From NCBI GenBank assembly GCA_023078555.1, contig CM041198.1, positions 4,850,354 through 4,914,353 on the forward strand: a DNA stretch of 64,000 nt. Direction: 5' to 3'. Shown here piece by piece: positions 32,972 to 44,572 of the stretch; the stretch's first letter is position 1; every line of letters begins with the position of its first letter. A program made the position numbers and the translations under genes. The notes beneath the pieces are model-generated. The model saw nothing but the letters and a program-made list of their open reading frames with translations. It made no database searches and was not told the DNA's origin. Source of the stretch: Ulva prolifera (lineage: Eukaryota > Chlorophyta > Ulvophyceae > Ulvales > Ulvaceae).

Positions 32972-34747
32972 TTACGTGTCTGGCGCCATTTGCTTTATGG
33001 CTCCGACTTCCAGGTGCACTGCAAGACGGACCATCGTCCTCTGCAGCATTTCTTGACACAATGCAATCTATCGCCAAGACAGGTAAGATGGCAACAGTAT
33101 TTGTCTGAGTTCAATCTGTCGGTTGACTACGTGCCTGGCAAGGAAAACACGTTCGCTGACGGATTATCCCGTCGCCCTGACTTGCGTCTGATGATGGTCT
33201 CCGCACTTGCAGACATCAATGATACATTGACAGAGATTAAAGATGGATGCGGAGCCATTGTGGAAGCGAAGCGTTTGATGGGAAAGGCTCGCACAGCCAA
33301 AGGCAGTGCGAAATCTCCATACCGTCTGTTGCATGGCCTGCTGTATTACGTCGCGAAAGGCAAGCATCGTGTATATGTGCCTGCCCACAAGAACTTACGG
33401 ACGCGATTGATCTCTGCGTATCACGACTTGCCTGACGCTGGTCATCTTGGTTGGCACAAGAGCTATGACGCTGTGTCTCAACACTACTATTGGCCGAACA
33501 TGACTGAAGATGTACAGTCTTACGTTCGTAGGTGTCCCACTTGTCAGCGTGCCAAGATCACGCTGCAACCTAAGCCTGCGTTGCATCCGTTGCCGGTTCC
33601 CGATCGTCCCTTTTCGCACATCACTCTCGACTGGTTGAGCGGTTTTCCGATAAGTAGCAAGAACCACAATTGCTTGCTGAATATCATTGATCGTTTCTCC
33701 AAATGGGCTATCGTTGTTCCATGCACGAAGACAATGAACACATAACAGTTATGCGACGTGCTTTATGAGCGCGTCTTTTCCTGGGTTGGGCTGCCCGAAT
33801 CAATCATAGGTGACAGAGAGTCACGATTAACTGCATCTCGCATGCGTGATCTCAGACGTGCCTTGGGAATGCGTGTGATTAACAGCACTGCGTATCACCC
33901 ACAAACCGATGGACAAACAGAGAATTTCCATCGCACTCTGCTCAGCATGATGAGAGCATTTGTCAACAAGTATCACTCCAATTGGGAGGACATTTTGCCT
34001 TCACTGTTGTATGCTTACGACAACACCATCCATACAGCCACAGGCTTCACGCCACATCGACTGCTGTTTGGTTGGACCCCGCGTGACCTGCGTGCCCCAT
34101 TGTTGACTATCCCGGGTTCTGAGTATCCTGAGATTGAGGAATGGCTGGTGCAGAGGCAAGTTGACTTGCTGAAGGCTTGCATAAGCTTGGAAGCCGCTAG
34201 GGCTGCCATGATTCGTGCCTATAAGCCTGCTGCAAATGCGCATGAATATTGTGCTGGGAATCTGGTCAAGGTTTCCACCCGTGTTCTGCCTATCCGTTGT
34301 GCTTCTACTCGGGCTCCCAAGCTGATGGCCCGGTACATTGGTCCTTTTGAAGTGACCAAGATTGTTGCTGCCGGTGCTATTAGGCTGAAGCTGCCTGATG
34401 CGTACAACACGACTCATGATGTCTTCAGCGTGCATGACATCCGTCCCTGGCTGCATGCTGCTGATAGACAGCTTGATCTGGACTATCCAGAGGTTGTGGC
34501 ACATCCATGTCTCAATCGTGTTGTACAGGTACTGGATCGCAAGAGGTTCGGCCCTGCACCTCGCGGAGCTGAGCCGCTGGACATCCCTGCCCAGTATCTG
34601 GTCGTCCGGATCGACGGCACCACTGAGTGGCTGCCACTGAGTCGTATGACTGAAGACGAGGAGCGCGGACTTATCAAGAAGTTCCGAATACCGCTTCCGT
34701 CGTTCACTCATCCGTCCTTGCGCCCCGGTTGCGGCGTACCCTCCTGA
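32972..34747 (+). pseudogene. Ty3/gypsy Pol remnant: RNase H C-terminus and integrase
   Basis: The frame enters in the RNase H domain at RVWRHLLYG and passes CKTDHRPLQHFL and VPGKENTFADGLSRR. It continues into an integrase with a His-His-Cys-Cys finger (HLGWHKSYDAV...CPTCQRAK) and the catalytic acidic residues in ITLDWLSG, GDRESRL and QTDGQTENFH. A single in-frame TAA at 33743-33745 cuts the integrase between the first and second acidic residues. After the core, a domain with VVQVLDRKRFG and QYLVVRIDGTTEWLPLSRM resembles the chromodomain of chromoviruses. Apart from the stop the frame is open for nearly 1.8 kb, so decay is limited. Reverse transcriptase is deleted exactly behind the primer site. 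Confidence 0.9.
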
Positions 34748-35097
34748 GGATCGTATTGATGCTGAAGATGTGGACTCTGATGACGAAACCAACGTTGAGT
34801 TGGCTGACTCATCAGAAGAACGCTTCGGTCCTCGCGGGCTGAGCTGAAGCTCTGGCTTCACCCTGTTTTTGGGAATAAGACGATGAAGATAATTTGGGAT
34901 TTGATTATGGGCCTATCCATCAATTCGCCTTGAGCTGCCCTGGATTCTACTGCATTGATTGATGTGTCTAGCCACGAGCTGATGCCAGCTTCGGGCTGAT
35001 GCCAGCTATTAAGCTGATGATTCCTGTTTTGTTTTATTTGATAACCTCTAGGACAGAAGATTTTGATATGACCATCTCAATGTGAGAGTCTGGACTT

Positions 35098-35108
35098 GCC
35101 GGGAGGAG
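35098..35108 (+). promoter_or_regulatory. Polypurine tract
   Basis: GCCGGGAGGAG abuts the 3' LTR directly, as required for plus-strand priming of an LTR retrotransposon. Confidence 0.65.
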
Positions 35109-35284
35109 TGTGCTGGAAGGACATGTCAGTCCGACTTATTGAGAGTGTCTGGTGGTGCTTACTGCATACTGGGTGCCACTGTTAGTGAATAAGTTGGACA
35201 TTGTCAGGACTATTTGATCCTGGTCTAGGTTACATTCCGCGGACTGTGCAAACCGGTAACGACCTGGTCATGCCTTCTCTTTCA
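35109..35284 (+). repeat. 3' LTR of the gypsy element
   Basis: Starts TGTGCTGGAAGG and ends CTCTTTCA. It pairs with 32781-32958. Confidence 0.9.
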
Positions 35285-36698
35285 GTTTGAATGTGATATT
35301 TTCTAAGTCATATCTCAAAGTCGCCATAGACAACTCCGAACCACTGGCACCACTCGCTTTGACGTATCACAGCTCTAGTTAAGGAGCGCTGTGTTTAGTA
35401 CCGCCACGGGCAGTGCAGAGAGCAATTGCCCGCGATGCACGAGATCCGGTACCAGGATGCGTCAAGCGCGTACACCACCTAGCCCTTCCAACAATTTCTT
35501 GGGCATTCTGTGGACCGATGTCGCGGCCGGATGCATTGTGGGTGTTGTCCGCAATGTTGGTGATGCTGGAACGCTAGATGTTGCAATTTGCCCGTGTACC
35601 ATATGTCAACATCGCCCCATGTCTTGCACTCATTGACAAATGTCAGAATTCCGGGAATGACATGGCTTGGGTACAGCGTTCAGTGTCGGCTGTCGCAATG
35701 TCTATGTCCCAGTGGAATTGGCTACGCCACCATGCATACATACAGACCAGTTGGCTTGGGCAGTATTAATGGGAGAGCTGCGGTACGCACTCGTGCCCGA
35801 CCTAGTGCCATGAATGGGCTTGCAAGTGGATTTCAAGAACCGGCTTCAAGCTCGGCCTCTGTCCTAGGTGACTACATGCAAACCAGTAAATACACGATAG
35901 CACCTTGTGATGAGGTACTAGCTATAGTGTACATGCAAAGTCGGAAGGCCCGTAGCACCAGGGCAACGCACAAGCACCAAAGCCACCGATCACACGCGGG
36001 CACCCTGGTTGTCTTAGGGGCATTCGGAGCTAGCCAATCTGATGCAGATGCCCTGTAGCATGCTATGCTGGCCTGCAAAACAATGGCCTGTGCTGACAAG
36101 GACAACAGCGAGGAGGCGGGTGGCATCATGAATCTAGCAACATCAACACCCGATGCTCATGTGTGTCTTGACACGCAACACAAACCGCTAGCCCAAATGA
36201 CGTCCCCTCTCTCCCCACGTCCCTCTAGCACAGCCGCCATTCGGCTTCCAGCACACCAGCAGCACCACCGCAACGGTGAATGCTTCTTTGTTCATCGGCA
36301 TGCCGGAAGCAGGCATGCATGCACTGACGGTCACTGCAAACACCCTACGCATAAAGCAAAAATCGTGTGATGGGCAATACGGCAGGGAGTGTCATCCCTC
36401 AGAAACCAGTATCTGGGTGTGACGGGCCTGCCATTACCAGCGGGGCGCCCTTTTCATGCTTTGCATCACGCGGCGAAAGCTCGATTGTTGGGGGGGCACG
36501 GCCGAGCGGACTCGCCGGCCCGAACAAATGCATGGCCGCCTGGTGTGAAAGAACATGTGTAGCAGAAATCAAGAGCACCGGCAGGCGTATATAGCGTGGC
36601 CGAGGCATGTCGGTGCATAAAGGATTGTATGGCCGGGGGTACTGGTGGAGGCTAGGCCGCCGTTGTCATTGCTAGAGGTCAGGGGCAGCAAAGAGGGC
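35285..36698. other. No gene recognised
   Basis: Short frames only on both strands. This is the downstream flank of the leftward transporter gene, so part of it may be that gene's 3' untranslated region. Confidence 0.4.
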
Positions 36699-38710
36699 TC
36701 ATGCAACAACGCGAAGGTCAGGGTACGTTGCGAATGCAGAGATCCAGAGCGTCATCGACACGACCGCGAGCAGGTACAGCCGGAAGCGGAGCACGGGTGT
36801 GAGGCTCTTCATCACGGGCGTGAGGCTCTTCGTCTCCTCGCGGAGGTTAACCATCAGCGCGAGGTTCTGCGCACTCGGCATGCAGCTCTGCAGCAGCAAA
36901 GCGCCGTGGCAGACGCGGCACGGCGGAAGCGCGCCCTCGGCGGTCAGCCCGTGCACCACCACCAGCGTCGCCGCCGGCAGCGCCAGCAGCCGCACCGCAG
37001 CCGTTGCGGCGACCAGCTGCGCCTCACACCGGTCAACTGGCACATGCGGCCAGCCGCCATCGGCGGCTGCGGCGGCCACGGAGCGTGGCGAGGGGAGAAA
37101 GGCGCCGAGCAAGACAAGATGGATGAAGAGGGACGCGCGGGCTGCCGAGGAGCATCATCATCTCAGCGGCGCAGTGCGAAGGTCACCTCCCACGGCAGCC
37201 GTGCCGCGAAGTCCGCAACAGCCGGGGTGGACGGCGTTAGCCGCATTGGCTCCTGCACAGAGATGCCTCATATCACAAACTGTGCAGACCCTCTCTCACG
37301 ACCACACAGAGCGCCACCAAGGGCGTCTGGTAGGGTGCTCACAACTGTGGACGTTTGCATGCTCGCAGACCCAAGTGCATGCAGCCACACGTGCTCAGCA
37401 GCCACACCTCACGATCCAGCAGGCCGGTGAGCAGAATGCAGGGGCGCACCGAGGGGGATCAGGCCGAGTGCGAGGCCGCATGGCGTGGCTGTCAGTGGCG
37501 GATTCACGATGCGCTTGAAGCTCTCAAGCCACGGTGGTGCACTCTCCGCGTGCTGTGGTGGCGCCGGTCGATGTGGGCCACAGCATCCAGGTCTGCGATC
37601 GGGGTCATCTTGATCGCCGGAAACGCCCCCCAGCCGACTTCGCAGCCGCCGCCGGCAATCAGGACAAGGCCCCCCGGGCCCCCCACGTCCTCGGCCCTTC
37701 TGCGGCACCGACGGCATCGCGTTCGACGCCGGCGACAGCACCGCCGCCGCCGCCGCCGCCGCCCGCCGCGGCAACGCGTCCGACGGGTGTCAGCGACGGT
37801 CTGCGGGAATGCGTCCCCGGATCGATCGAGGACTCCATGCGGCGCAGCTCAACCACGGAGGGCATTTGGACCATATCAGTCAGGAGAGCGCTCACCGCAA
37901 TTGGCGCCAGGTGTGGCGGCGGCTGCTGCGGCGTGGCGAGATCGACGGGCGCCGACGCCGTCGCGGCGTTTCTCGGGTGCATGCGCTCCACTGCAGCATC
38001 GAGAACGTCATGCATGCTTGGCCGCGCTGCTGTCCGGGAGCGTATGCAGAGCTAGGCCACATTCAGCAGCAGCCTTCACTGCCAAAATTTTCAAATCAGG
38101 GCCGTAGGAAAACTTGTGGAGGTGGACGTTGCTGCGGCTGCGTCGCCAAGGGTGAGGGATGGGGCAGCAGCAGCGCACTCGATGTCACCAGCGCACACAA
38201 CAGCAGTCACCCACAGGCATGCATGAATCCGTTGCGGCAAACCAGGGGATCCTGGCGCTGCAGGCGCCCCCGCTGTGGCCCTGCCGCCCACGGGTGGCAT
38301 GGGTGTACAGTCCGCCCCGGCCCCACCCTGCTCCACCCCCCGGCGCGGCCCTCCAGCATGTTGTCCGCCGCCGACGTCAGCCCAAGCGTCCAGAACATCG
38401 GGCTCCAGCCGAGAAGGAACAGCGCCGTTGCGCCTATGGCCACCCGCTCCGTCCCCGGGGGAATGAGCGACACGAGGCCAAGGAGAGGGAGGGTGAGGGA
38501 GTTGCCGAAGGCGCAGGCGGTCTGGACGAGCGCCCACATGCCCAGGGGCGCCGCGGCGGGGGGTGGCTGCAGCGCGGCGGCGATGCCCGGCGCTCCGGCG
38601 CTTTGTGCGACTAAGGCGGCGATGGCGTGATGTGCTGCGGTGGGGGCCGCCGGGGCAGGCGGCACCGCCCAGGCTGCGGCGGAATGACCGAGGGTGAAGC
38701 AGATGATGAC
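36699..38710 (-). CDS. PIN/PILS-type (auxin efflux carrier family) membrane transporter, 5' incomplete
   Basis: The exon starting at 38710 (after a TTGCAG acceptor) encodes membrane segments with ACAFGNSLTLPLLGLVSLIP and ATALFLLGWSPMFWTLGL. These are the FGN...LPL motif and the next helix of the Mem_trans/auxin efflux carrier family. A long loop rich in Gly, Ala and Pro follows (about 38035-37520). Then comes RIVNPPLTATPCGLALGLIPL, the family's Asn-Pro-Pro motif with its helix (about 37500-37430). The last exon carries two more helices with LLQSCMPSAQNLALM and ends FATYPDLRVVA at 36699. These proteins move auxin-like substrates across the ER or plasma membrane. A 21-base tandem duplication doubles SLTPV. 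The loop uses two frames, so an intron or indel lies near 37700. First helices were not found upstream. Confidence 0.65.
37738..37763. repeat. CCG trinucleotide repeat
   Basis: An uninterrupted (CCG)n run in the loop-coding part of the transporter gene, read as poly-Gly or poly-Ala on the minus strand depending on frame. Confidence 0.9.
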
Positions 38711-39013
38711 CTGCAACACTCGCGCAGTGGTGTATGCATGAGATGAATGCATTGGTTGTCCTCTGTGGGGTTAGGCCTGGCAGCTGTCGTTGCACGGCAG
38801 GCGCTGGGTCTCTGCAGCTATCGTCACTCGTATGCGACTGGGACCGGCTGTATGAGACAAGGGACGGGCTGGGCGGAGCAGCCCTACGGCACCACAGACC
38901 TAGTGACACCATGCGGTGCCTGTTGGATGTGTGAGCTACGGCTGGCAGCTGCATGCGTGGAGGGATAGCGAGGGCATGCCCCTGGTTGTGTGACACTTGC
39001 ACGTCGCGGCGTG

Positions 39014-39090
39014 CAAGTGTCCAGTGGTAGAGCGGTCTTATCACTGGACTGCCACAAAACGCGTACCACCGCCCTGCCGGTAATTCCAGT
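39014..39090 (+). tRNA. tRNA-like sequence or SINE head, degenerate
   Basis: CAGTGGTAGAGCGG is a textbook tRNA D-arm/A-box (TGGTAGAGCGG fits TRGYNNARNGG). A weak B-box-like GGTAATTCC follows about 50 bases later. I cannot fold a convincing anticodon or T arm, so this is more likely a tRNA pseudogene or the head of a SINE than a working tRNA. Confidence 0.25.
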
Positions 39091-39099
39091 GCTATATAG

Positions 39100-39590
39100 T
39101 ACTATACACTGTAGATACGTGTAGATATATCTGCATGGGTCCTCACAGCGTGGCGCACAGACCTGATGGAAGTGGGAGGGCGCCGCGAGACAAAGCCCGT
39201 GCAGAGCAGGCGCGGTGACCGGGTTCTGAACACAACATGTCTTTGTGTGCTGCTATTCTCATGTGAAGGCAGGAGCTGAATGTCACAGACAGTTCTGTGT
39301 GAAAGCCTCAGGACGAAAACAGAGCACGGCAGAGAGACTGGATGACACGGCTCAGCCCCCAACGCAGCTCCAGGGCAACACCTGCTCGAGCACACCACAT
39401 GCATCATTGTCACACATCGAGGTGAGCGTGCGGTGGGAGCGCGGAACTTTAGAGTGGTTGCAAGGTTGGCGCTGCTGTGTTATAGGCATGATTTCACCCC
39501 AGGCCTTGCTGTGCATGCATCAGGCCCGTCCCGTTTTGAAGACGTGCTATCTGCGAGTTCAGTTCTGCTGCCTTTGGGCAAAGTTTCAGG
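39100..39590. other. No gene recognised
   Basis: Short frames in several phases. It could hold missing 5' exons of the transporter gene, but none is supported. Confidence 0.3.
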
Positions 39591-39599
39591 TCTGCATGG

Positions 39600-42160
39600 G
39601 CTTGTCCCAACACTGCCTAGCAGGATGGGCCCACGAAATTGGATCTGCAGAATCAAAATTGCATGCATTGAACGCTGGGACAGCGGCCATGGCCACGAGG
39701 TATTCTCAAACGCTGTGGTCGGCGGCTCAAAGGTGGTCAGCATCGACAGCAGTGTTCTGGTATACTTTCTGGATGCCGGCCCTGAACATGGGGCTAGCTA
39801 TGGGCAGGCCGGCGGTGGTCTGCAGCCTGACGCCTCTGCATGCAGCACTCAGGGTTCACAAAGGGAATTCGTTGCGAGCCCCGTCGCGGAGAGCAGGTAC
39901 ATACCGAGGTAGCACCGCGGGCGAGGCTGAGACAGTGTTGTGTACGCTGAGCGGCAGCGCGGCCCCTTGAGGACCTATAGAGCGCTGCAGCCATGCATGC
40001 ATGCATTGTCCGTCGGGTCGGCCAGCACCCCTGAGAACAGTTGTCAAAGGATGCCCACCTTCGATGACGATGTTGCGAAATTCGACCCAGCTGCCGCCGC
40101 TGAGCACCACCCTGCCCTCCGGCCCCAGCTCCAGAGTTGCGTCGGCTACGACTCCTCTGCAATTGGACGGCTCCCGCTTGAAGTTGGCGACGTTCATGCG
40201 GGAGTTCAGGCACAGCTTTGCGCCGTGGAAGGCAAGGGTTTGTGCCTTGTTGAGCGGGCAGGCCTCGAGGCGCTTGATCAGGATCTTCACGGTGCGAATG
40301 CCAGCGACGTCCTGCACAGCCTGAGCGCAACACATGCGGTTGCTTGCTGTGTGCAATGTACGTGCTCCCTGGCAGAGTGCACACCATGATCAATGCATAC
40401 AGAATAATAATTTCGGGGCGGTGTCCGCAGAATACAACTGGCCTCAAATGCCAGAAACAGCTCCTAGCACAACTAGCTAGACAAAGCCACACCTGCAATG
40501 GCAGACACCGCGAGGGTGCATCTATGCACAGGTGCCTGCGCTTGGCAAAGGCCGTGTGCATGCATGATACACAAGGCGGCTCAGTGTGCGCATGCATGTT
40601 GCACATGCATTTTCACACCTTCATCACCACCTCCTCCTACCCTCGGCCGAGTGGAGACTGTGCCCTTCAGTTCAGTCCCGGAAGGGAGCTCGGGTCCACA
40701 TGCATGGCCGCCGTCACCTGCGGAGGGGCTGGAGGTCTCATTGGCAGATGTTGCCCAGGGCACAGATGGCGGCATGTCGGAGCTGAATTCCTGACGGCCT
40801 TGCTCGCTGCTCATGAAGACCGCCTCCAGAATTGCCTGGAGCCTCTCATCGCGAGTCTTCAGCTGCTATGCCAGTGCTATAGGCATCCTGTGATTCCAGC
40901 AGAGACGGACCCTTCAGCAGCACCAAGCGCTGGCTCACCCGCATGTGGATGCACAGGCTTGCATATGCATATTGTGCATGCTTGCATGTTCTCTTGAAAC
41001 GTATTGAGGCACAGGGCATGGCCCGGCTGCACCGATTTGTTGCATTGAAACGACAAGGCCACGTTGCAACATAACACCACGGAATGAGGAGCCCCCCCCT
41101 GGCGATGTGACGTCCAGGTGCCACATGCGTTGCTGACCCGCGCCCATGCCGCCACGTGCAGAAACACGTACATCATGTGGAACATTCGTGCGTCGGATCT
41201 TGACACGCCTGACCGTCTACAGCCCCTGTGACACTCGAGGCCAGCGGTTTGGACCTATCACATGCTCACTCGCTGCGCTCCTCAAGGGAGCATTTCTCTC
41301 GGTCAAGGCATCCTCCGACGTCATGTGGTGCAGGTCCGACACCCGCACGGTCGACTCTTTGGCATGATCGATGAAAAAGCGGCCGTCCCCGCGCGCGACC
41401 GTGTGCGTGACGGCCTCGGTGTGGACCAGCAGCTGCCACGCCGGCCGCGCCAGGACGCCGTGCATCTTGCGCCTGCACCAGTGCTCCGTGTCACAGCATG
41501 CACAGCACACACAGCATACAGCCCTAGGCAGATTCGCTGACAGAGTCGATGACAGGTGGAATTCTCCATGAGGGCGTGGTGAAGGCATTGGTGCGCAATA
41601 GGGGGGGCGGGTTGTCGACGGTTTGTGGTTTGCCGGCATGCGGTCATCGCCACATAGCAGATGGGAACCTAGCGCTGCAGCTGAAAAGTACCCTGACTGG
41701 ACGCAGCAAGGGACAAGTAGACCAACTACCTACTAGAGGATCAGCTCAACTACTTACCAGAGACAGAATAGCAGAGATAAATATGGCCCAGTGCATTGTC
41801 AGCTGGGGGAACACCAACATTCTAATACATCATTCATACACCAGATGACGCACAGTGCAAGCCCAGGAGAACGTGACTGGCCACATCACCTCACCCCATC
41901 GCCAGCTACGCCCAAACAAACGGCGCCTGCGGACGTCCGCACTTTGCAGCCATCACCAGGAACTGCACACCAGGAAGTCGATCTCCTCGTGGACCTCGGT
42001 GATGTTGTAGACATTGTGCACGGCATCGTCCGCGCCGCAGGCGCCAATGCGCACGAGGTGGGCCTGCGGGGAGATGCTGCTGTACAGCAGGAAGCCGCTG
42101 TCGCGGGAGATCGCGGTGTATTTGACTGTCCACCAGAACCGCCACACCTTGTTGTGCTCC
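39600..42160 (-). CDS. Multi-exon host gene, product unknown
   Basis: Four minus-strand exons stand out by clean GT-AG borders and consistent protein quality. They are 42160-41971 (EHNKVWRFWWTVKYTAISRD, donor GTGTGC), 41472-41270 (MHGVLARPAWQLLVHTEAV and a DGRFFIDHAKEST block, donor GTGAGC), 40862-40718 (TRDERLQAILEAVFMSSEQG, donor GTGACG) and 40311-40059 (VAGIRTVKILIKRLEACPLN...LCLNSRMNVANFK, donor GTGGGC). A further exon near 39740-39600 is possible. No family is recognised, and start and stop are not located. The exons may belong to one gene or two. Opposite-strand frames here look like shadows. Confidence 0.4.
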
Positions 42161-42199
42161 CTGCACGTTCTGTGTGCTATTTGTTGCGTGCTGTTCTGC

Positions 42200-44326
42200 G
42201 GTACATGGAAACGCTAGAGTAAACCTGCTGGCATCAGAGTCAGAATGTGATACCTATGACCCAATGCCGAGCTGCCGGCTCTGTGCTGCGTTGCGGGTGT
42301 GTTACGTAGGTTTGCCAGCACAGACTTCCAGACAATAGAATGTGATATGTCCGTGCGGTCCTGCTCCATGCTGTGAGCTGTGTGCGGACCATGCTGCAGT
42401 GGCATGCTGTGCAGGCTGCCACGGGTCACTCGTGCTGCGCCGGCTGCTCCAGGGCCGAGTGCGCTGCCACCAGCACTCAGGATGCGGAAGGACATGCTCG
42501 GGAGCGGCTGAGACCAGCCGCGGCAGCGCAGTCCTGGGGGATGCCCGCTGTGGCCTATGAAGTTGTATGGCCCTAAAGCAGTGTGCTGACCCAGCAATGA
42601 GCAGAGCGCAATGATCTGTATCGGTGTCGGAGCATATGTCGGTGTCGGAGAATGTAACGGTGTCGGAGAACAGACTCGCTGCTTCAAAGAACAACGGCAT
42701 GTCGGCGAGTGGCGCAGCAAGGTGCCGCGGTAGTCAAGCACAGGCCAAGGGCAGCTGGCCCTGCCCGGCAAAATGCACTCAGAGTGAGTGGATGGGCGCG
42801 ACAGAGCAGGTGGAAATCTGCGCAGCACTTACACAGATCAAGGGAGCATGTGGCACACCACGACGCGCTCTTCTTGGGTCTGCAGGTGGTTCGGAACGTG
42901 TCTTTGAGACTCATGTGGAGACTCCACGTCCTCACAGCAGAGTCGCGATGACAGTGTGTGATTTCCTGCGCGCTTCTCCCCAAAGTATGCTTGGCCCTGC
43001 GCTTCAACCGCTCCTCCCTGAGCGAAGAATGGTGTAGCATCGCACCAGCCGGCACACAGCTCGCTGTCTGAACCTGTGCGCATATGAACATGTTGCCCAT
43101 GGCAAACCTGCGGGGCAGTCAGATGCCCCGTAGGGCAAGGAGTATGCTGCAGCCTGACTGCATATTCTCTTAGGGATGCATCGGCTCAGTAGTGCATAAA
43201 TCTGGGCCCTGCTGCATGGAGGGACATGGGCTCAATCACGCTTGTATGTGACCAGGCAACATTCGAGTGGGCGGACATTGCTATGGCACATGCGCTGGGA
43301 GCTCTACTCCATTATGTGTTTGCTGGCGCATGTGGGCCGTTAGGCCTTGGATGCAGTTACCGTTTAGATGCACATGGCGGTGCCGATAGCAGCATGCATT
43401 GCGCAGCAGGCTGCATGGGGCCGTATCGCATCTGCTGGTAGCACCGTTCATGCTTGCTGTACCAGATGAAAGCTAAAGTCGACTCTGACTTCGCAGAATG
43501 AAGGACAGGGCGCCGGTCATGTCTGCATGGGTGGGGATATTTAACCTCATGCACGGGGCAATCTTCAGCTTTCGCGGCCCCCGCTGCAGCCACGGACCCA
43601 TTCATCGGCTTGGTTCTCATCTGACGCCAACAGCTTCACCAGCACAGCACAGTGAAACCCGCTTTCACACAACGGCCCACGGGAAGAGCAGACTCTGGGA
43701 TAGCTCGGCACCTCCTGGTGAGGCCTGCACACGATTGCTAGCTCAGGCTCCCCGGACTGAGCACCTACAGCTGATGTTCGATGCCCCACCGGCCAGTCCA
43801 TGACAGTGGTAGCACCCAGCCTGGTGACCCAGAACAATGCTCAGGCGAAAGCGGCATGCGGACTTGTCATTGGCACAGAAGACGTGTGATGTGTGTTCAA
43901 GAGATTCCCTGTGCGGAAGAAGGGTGGGATGATCATCAAACTAATACACATTAACGTGCCGCACAACCTGAAGCATGCCGACAGTTCGCCACAAGCAGAT
44001 TATCAAAGCACGATGCCGCCTTCGGCAACAGGCAGTAAGTGATGGCAAATCGTGATTTGACGAAGTTGTTACTGCGAAGGAGAGAAGACGGAGAAGAGAA
44101 CATCGGCGGTGCAGACAGCTTATCTGAATTCTGACCGGCATGGTGTGCATGCGGGTCACGAAAAAAGTCAGACACAGGGCAAGATTATATCGTTTATGGA
44201 ACAATGCACACCAATAATGCCGGAATGGGGCGTACTCCCCGATTTCGGTAAAAGTACATATGTCACCTAGGCGCCAGAAGTGAGGGCTCCCCCGCGAAGT
44301 TATCCATTGCAGACGAAACTCCATGA
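42200..44326. other. No gene supported
   Basis: Possible leftward coding fragments exist (42684-43100, 43357-43620), but none has clear borders or motifs. A short repeat of 'cggtgtcggagaa/catatgt' occurs at 42622-42670. Confidence 0.35.
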
Positions 44327-44572
44327 TCAGCAGCTGGGAACATTATAGATACGCTCGCTTTTCCCCTGAGCGTAGTCGCGGCATCTCCAAACGCCTTCGC
44401 GCTCGGGCTCGTGTGTGTCAGCGGCCGTGTACAGGGACAAGCGCAAGTCATCGATACAGACAGATCTTTCTGAATGCACATTACCAGCGGCGAACTTTGC
44501 CAGCTGGCCGGCTTCCATGTATACTGCTAGCCTGACGTTCCGCTGAACGAATCGCGATGCTTCCAAGTCCAC
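44327..44572 (-). CDS. Candidate exon, unknown product
   Basis: An 81-codon frame starting LEASRFVQRNVRLAVYMEAG reads as a normal soluble protein (balanced charges, few biased runs), unlike its neighbours. No motif or confirmed splice partner. Weak call. Confidence 0.25.
   Translation of the reverse strand: MDLEASRFVQRNVRLAVYMEAGQLAKFAAGNVHSERSVCIDDLRLSLYTAADTHEPEREGVWRCRDYAQGKSERIYNVPSC

Larger units (their letters stand above)
32781..35284 (+). mobile_element. Ty3/gypsy LTR retrotransposon, internally deleted
   Basis: Two LTRs of 178 and 176 bases (TGTGCTGG...TTTCA) enclose a primer-binding site, an RNase H remnant, an integrase with a chromodomain-like tail, and a purine tract. Gag, protease, reverse transcriptase and the N-terminal part of RNase H are absent. 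Flanks GTTTT/GTTTG suggest an eroded 5-base target duplication. The element cannot move by itself. Confidence 0.9.

Noticed and set aside
32781..35284. Retrovirus
   Set aside because: No envelope frame, and the domain order and chromodomain-like tail fit a Ty3/gypsy retrotransposon.
40059..40311. AP2-type DNA-binding domain in the exon with LCLNSRMNVANFK
   Set aside because: Only a few residues resemble the end of an AP2 domain. The conserved WRG/RAYD elements are absent.
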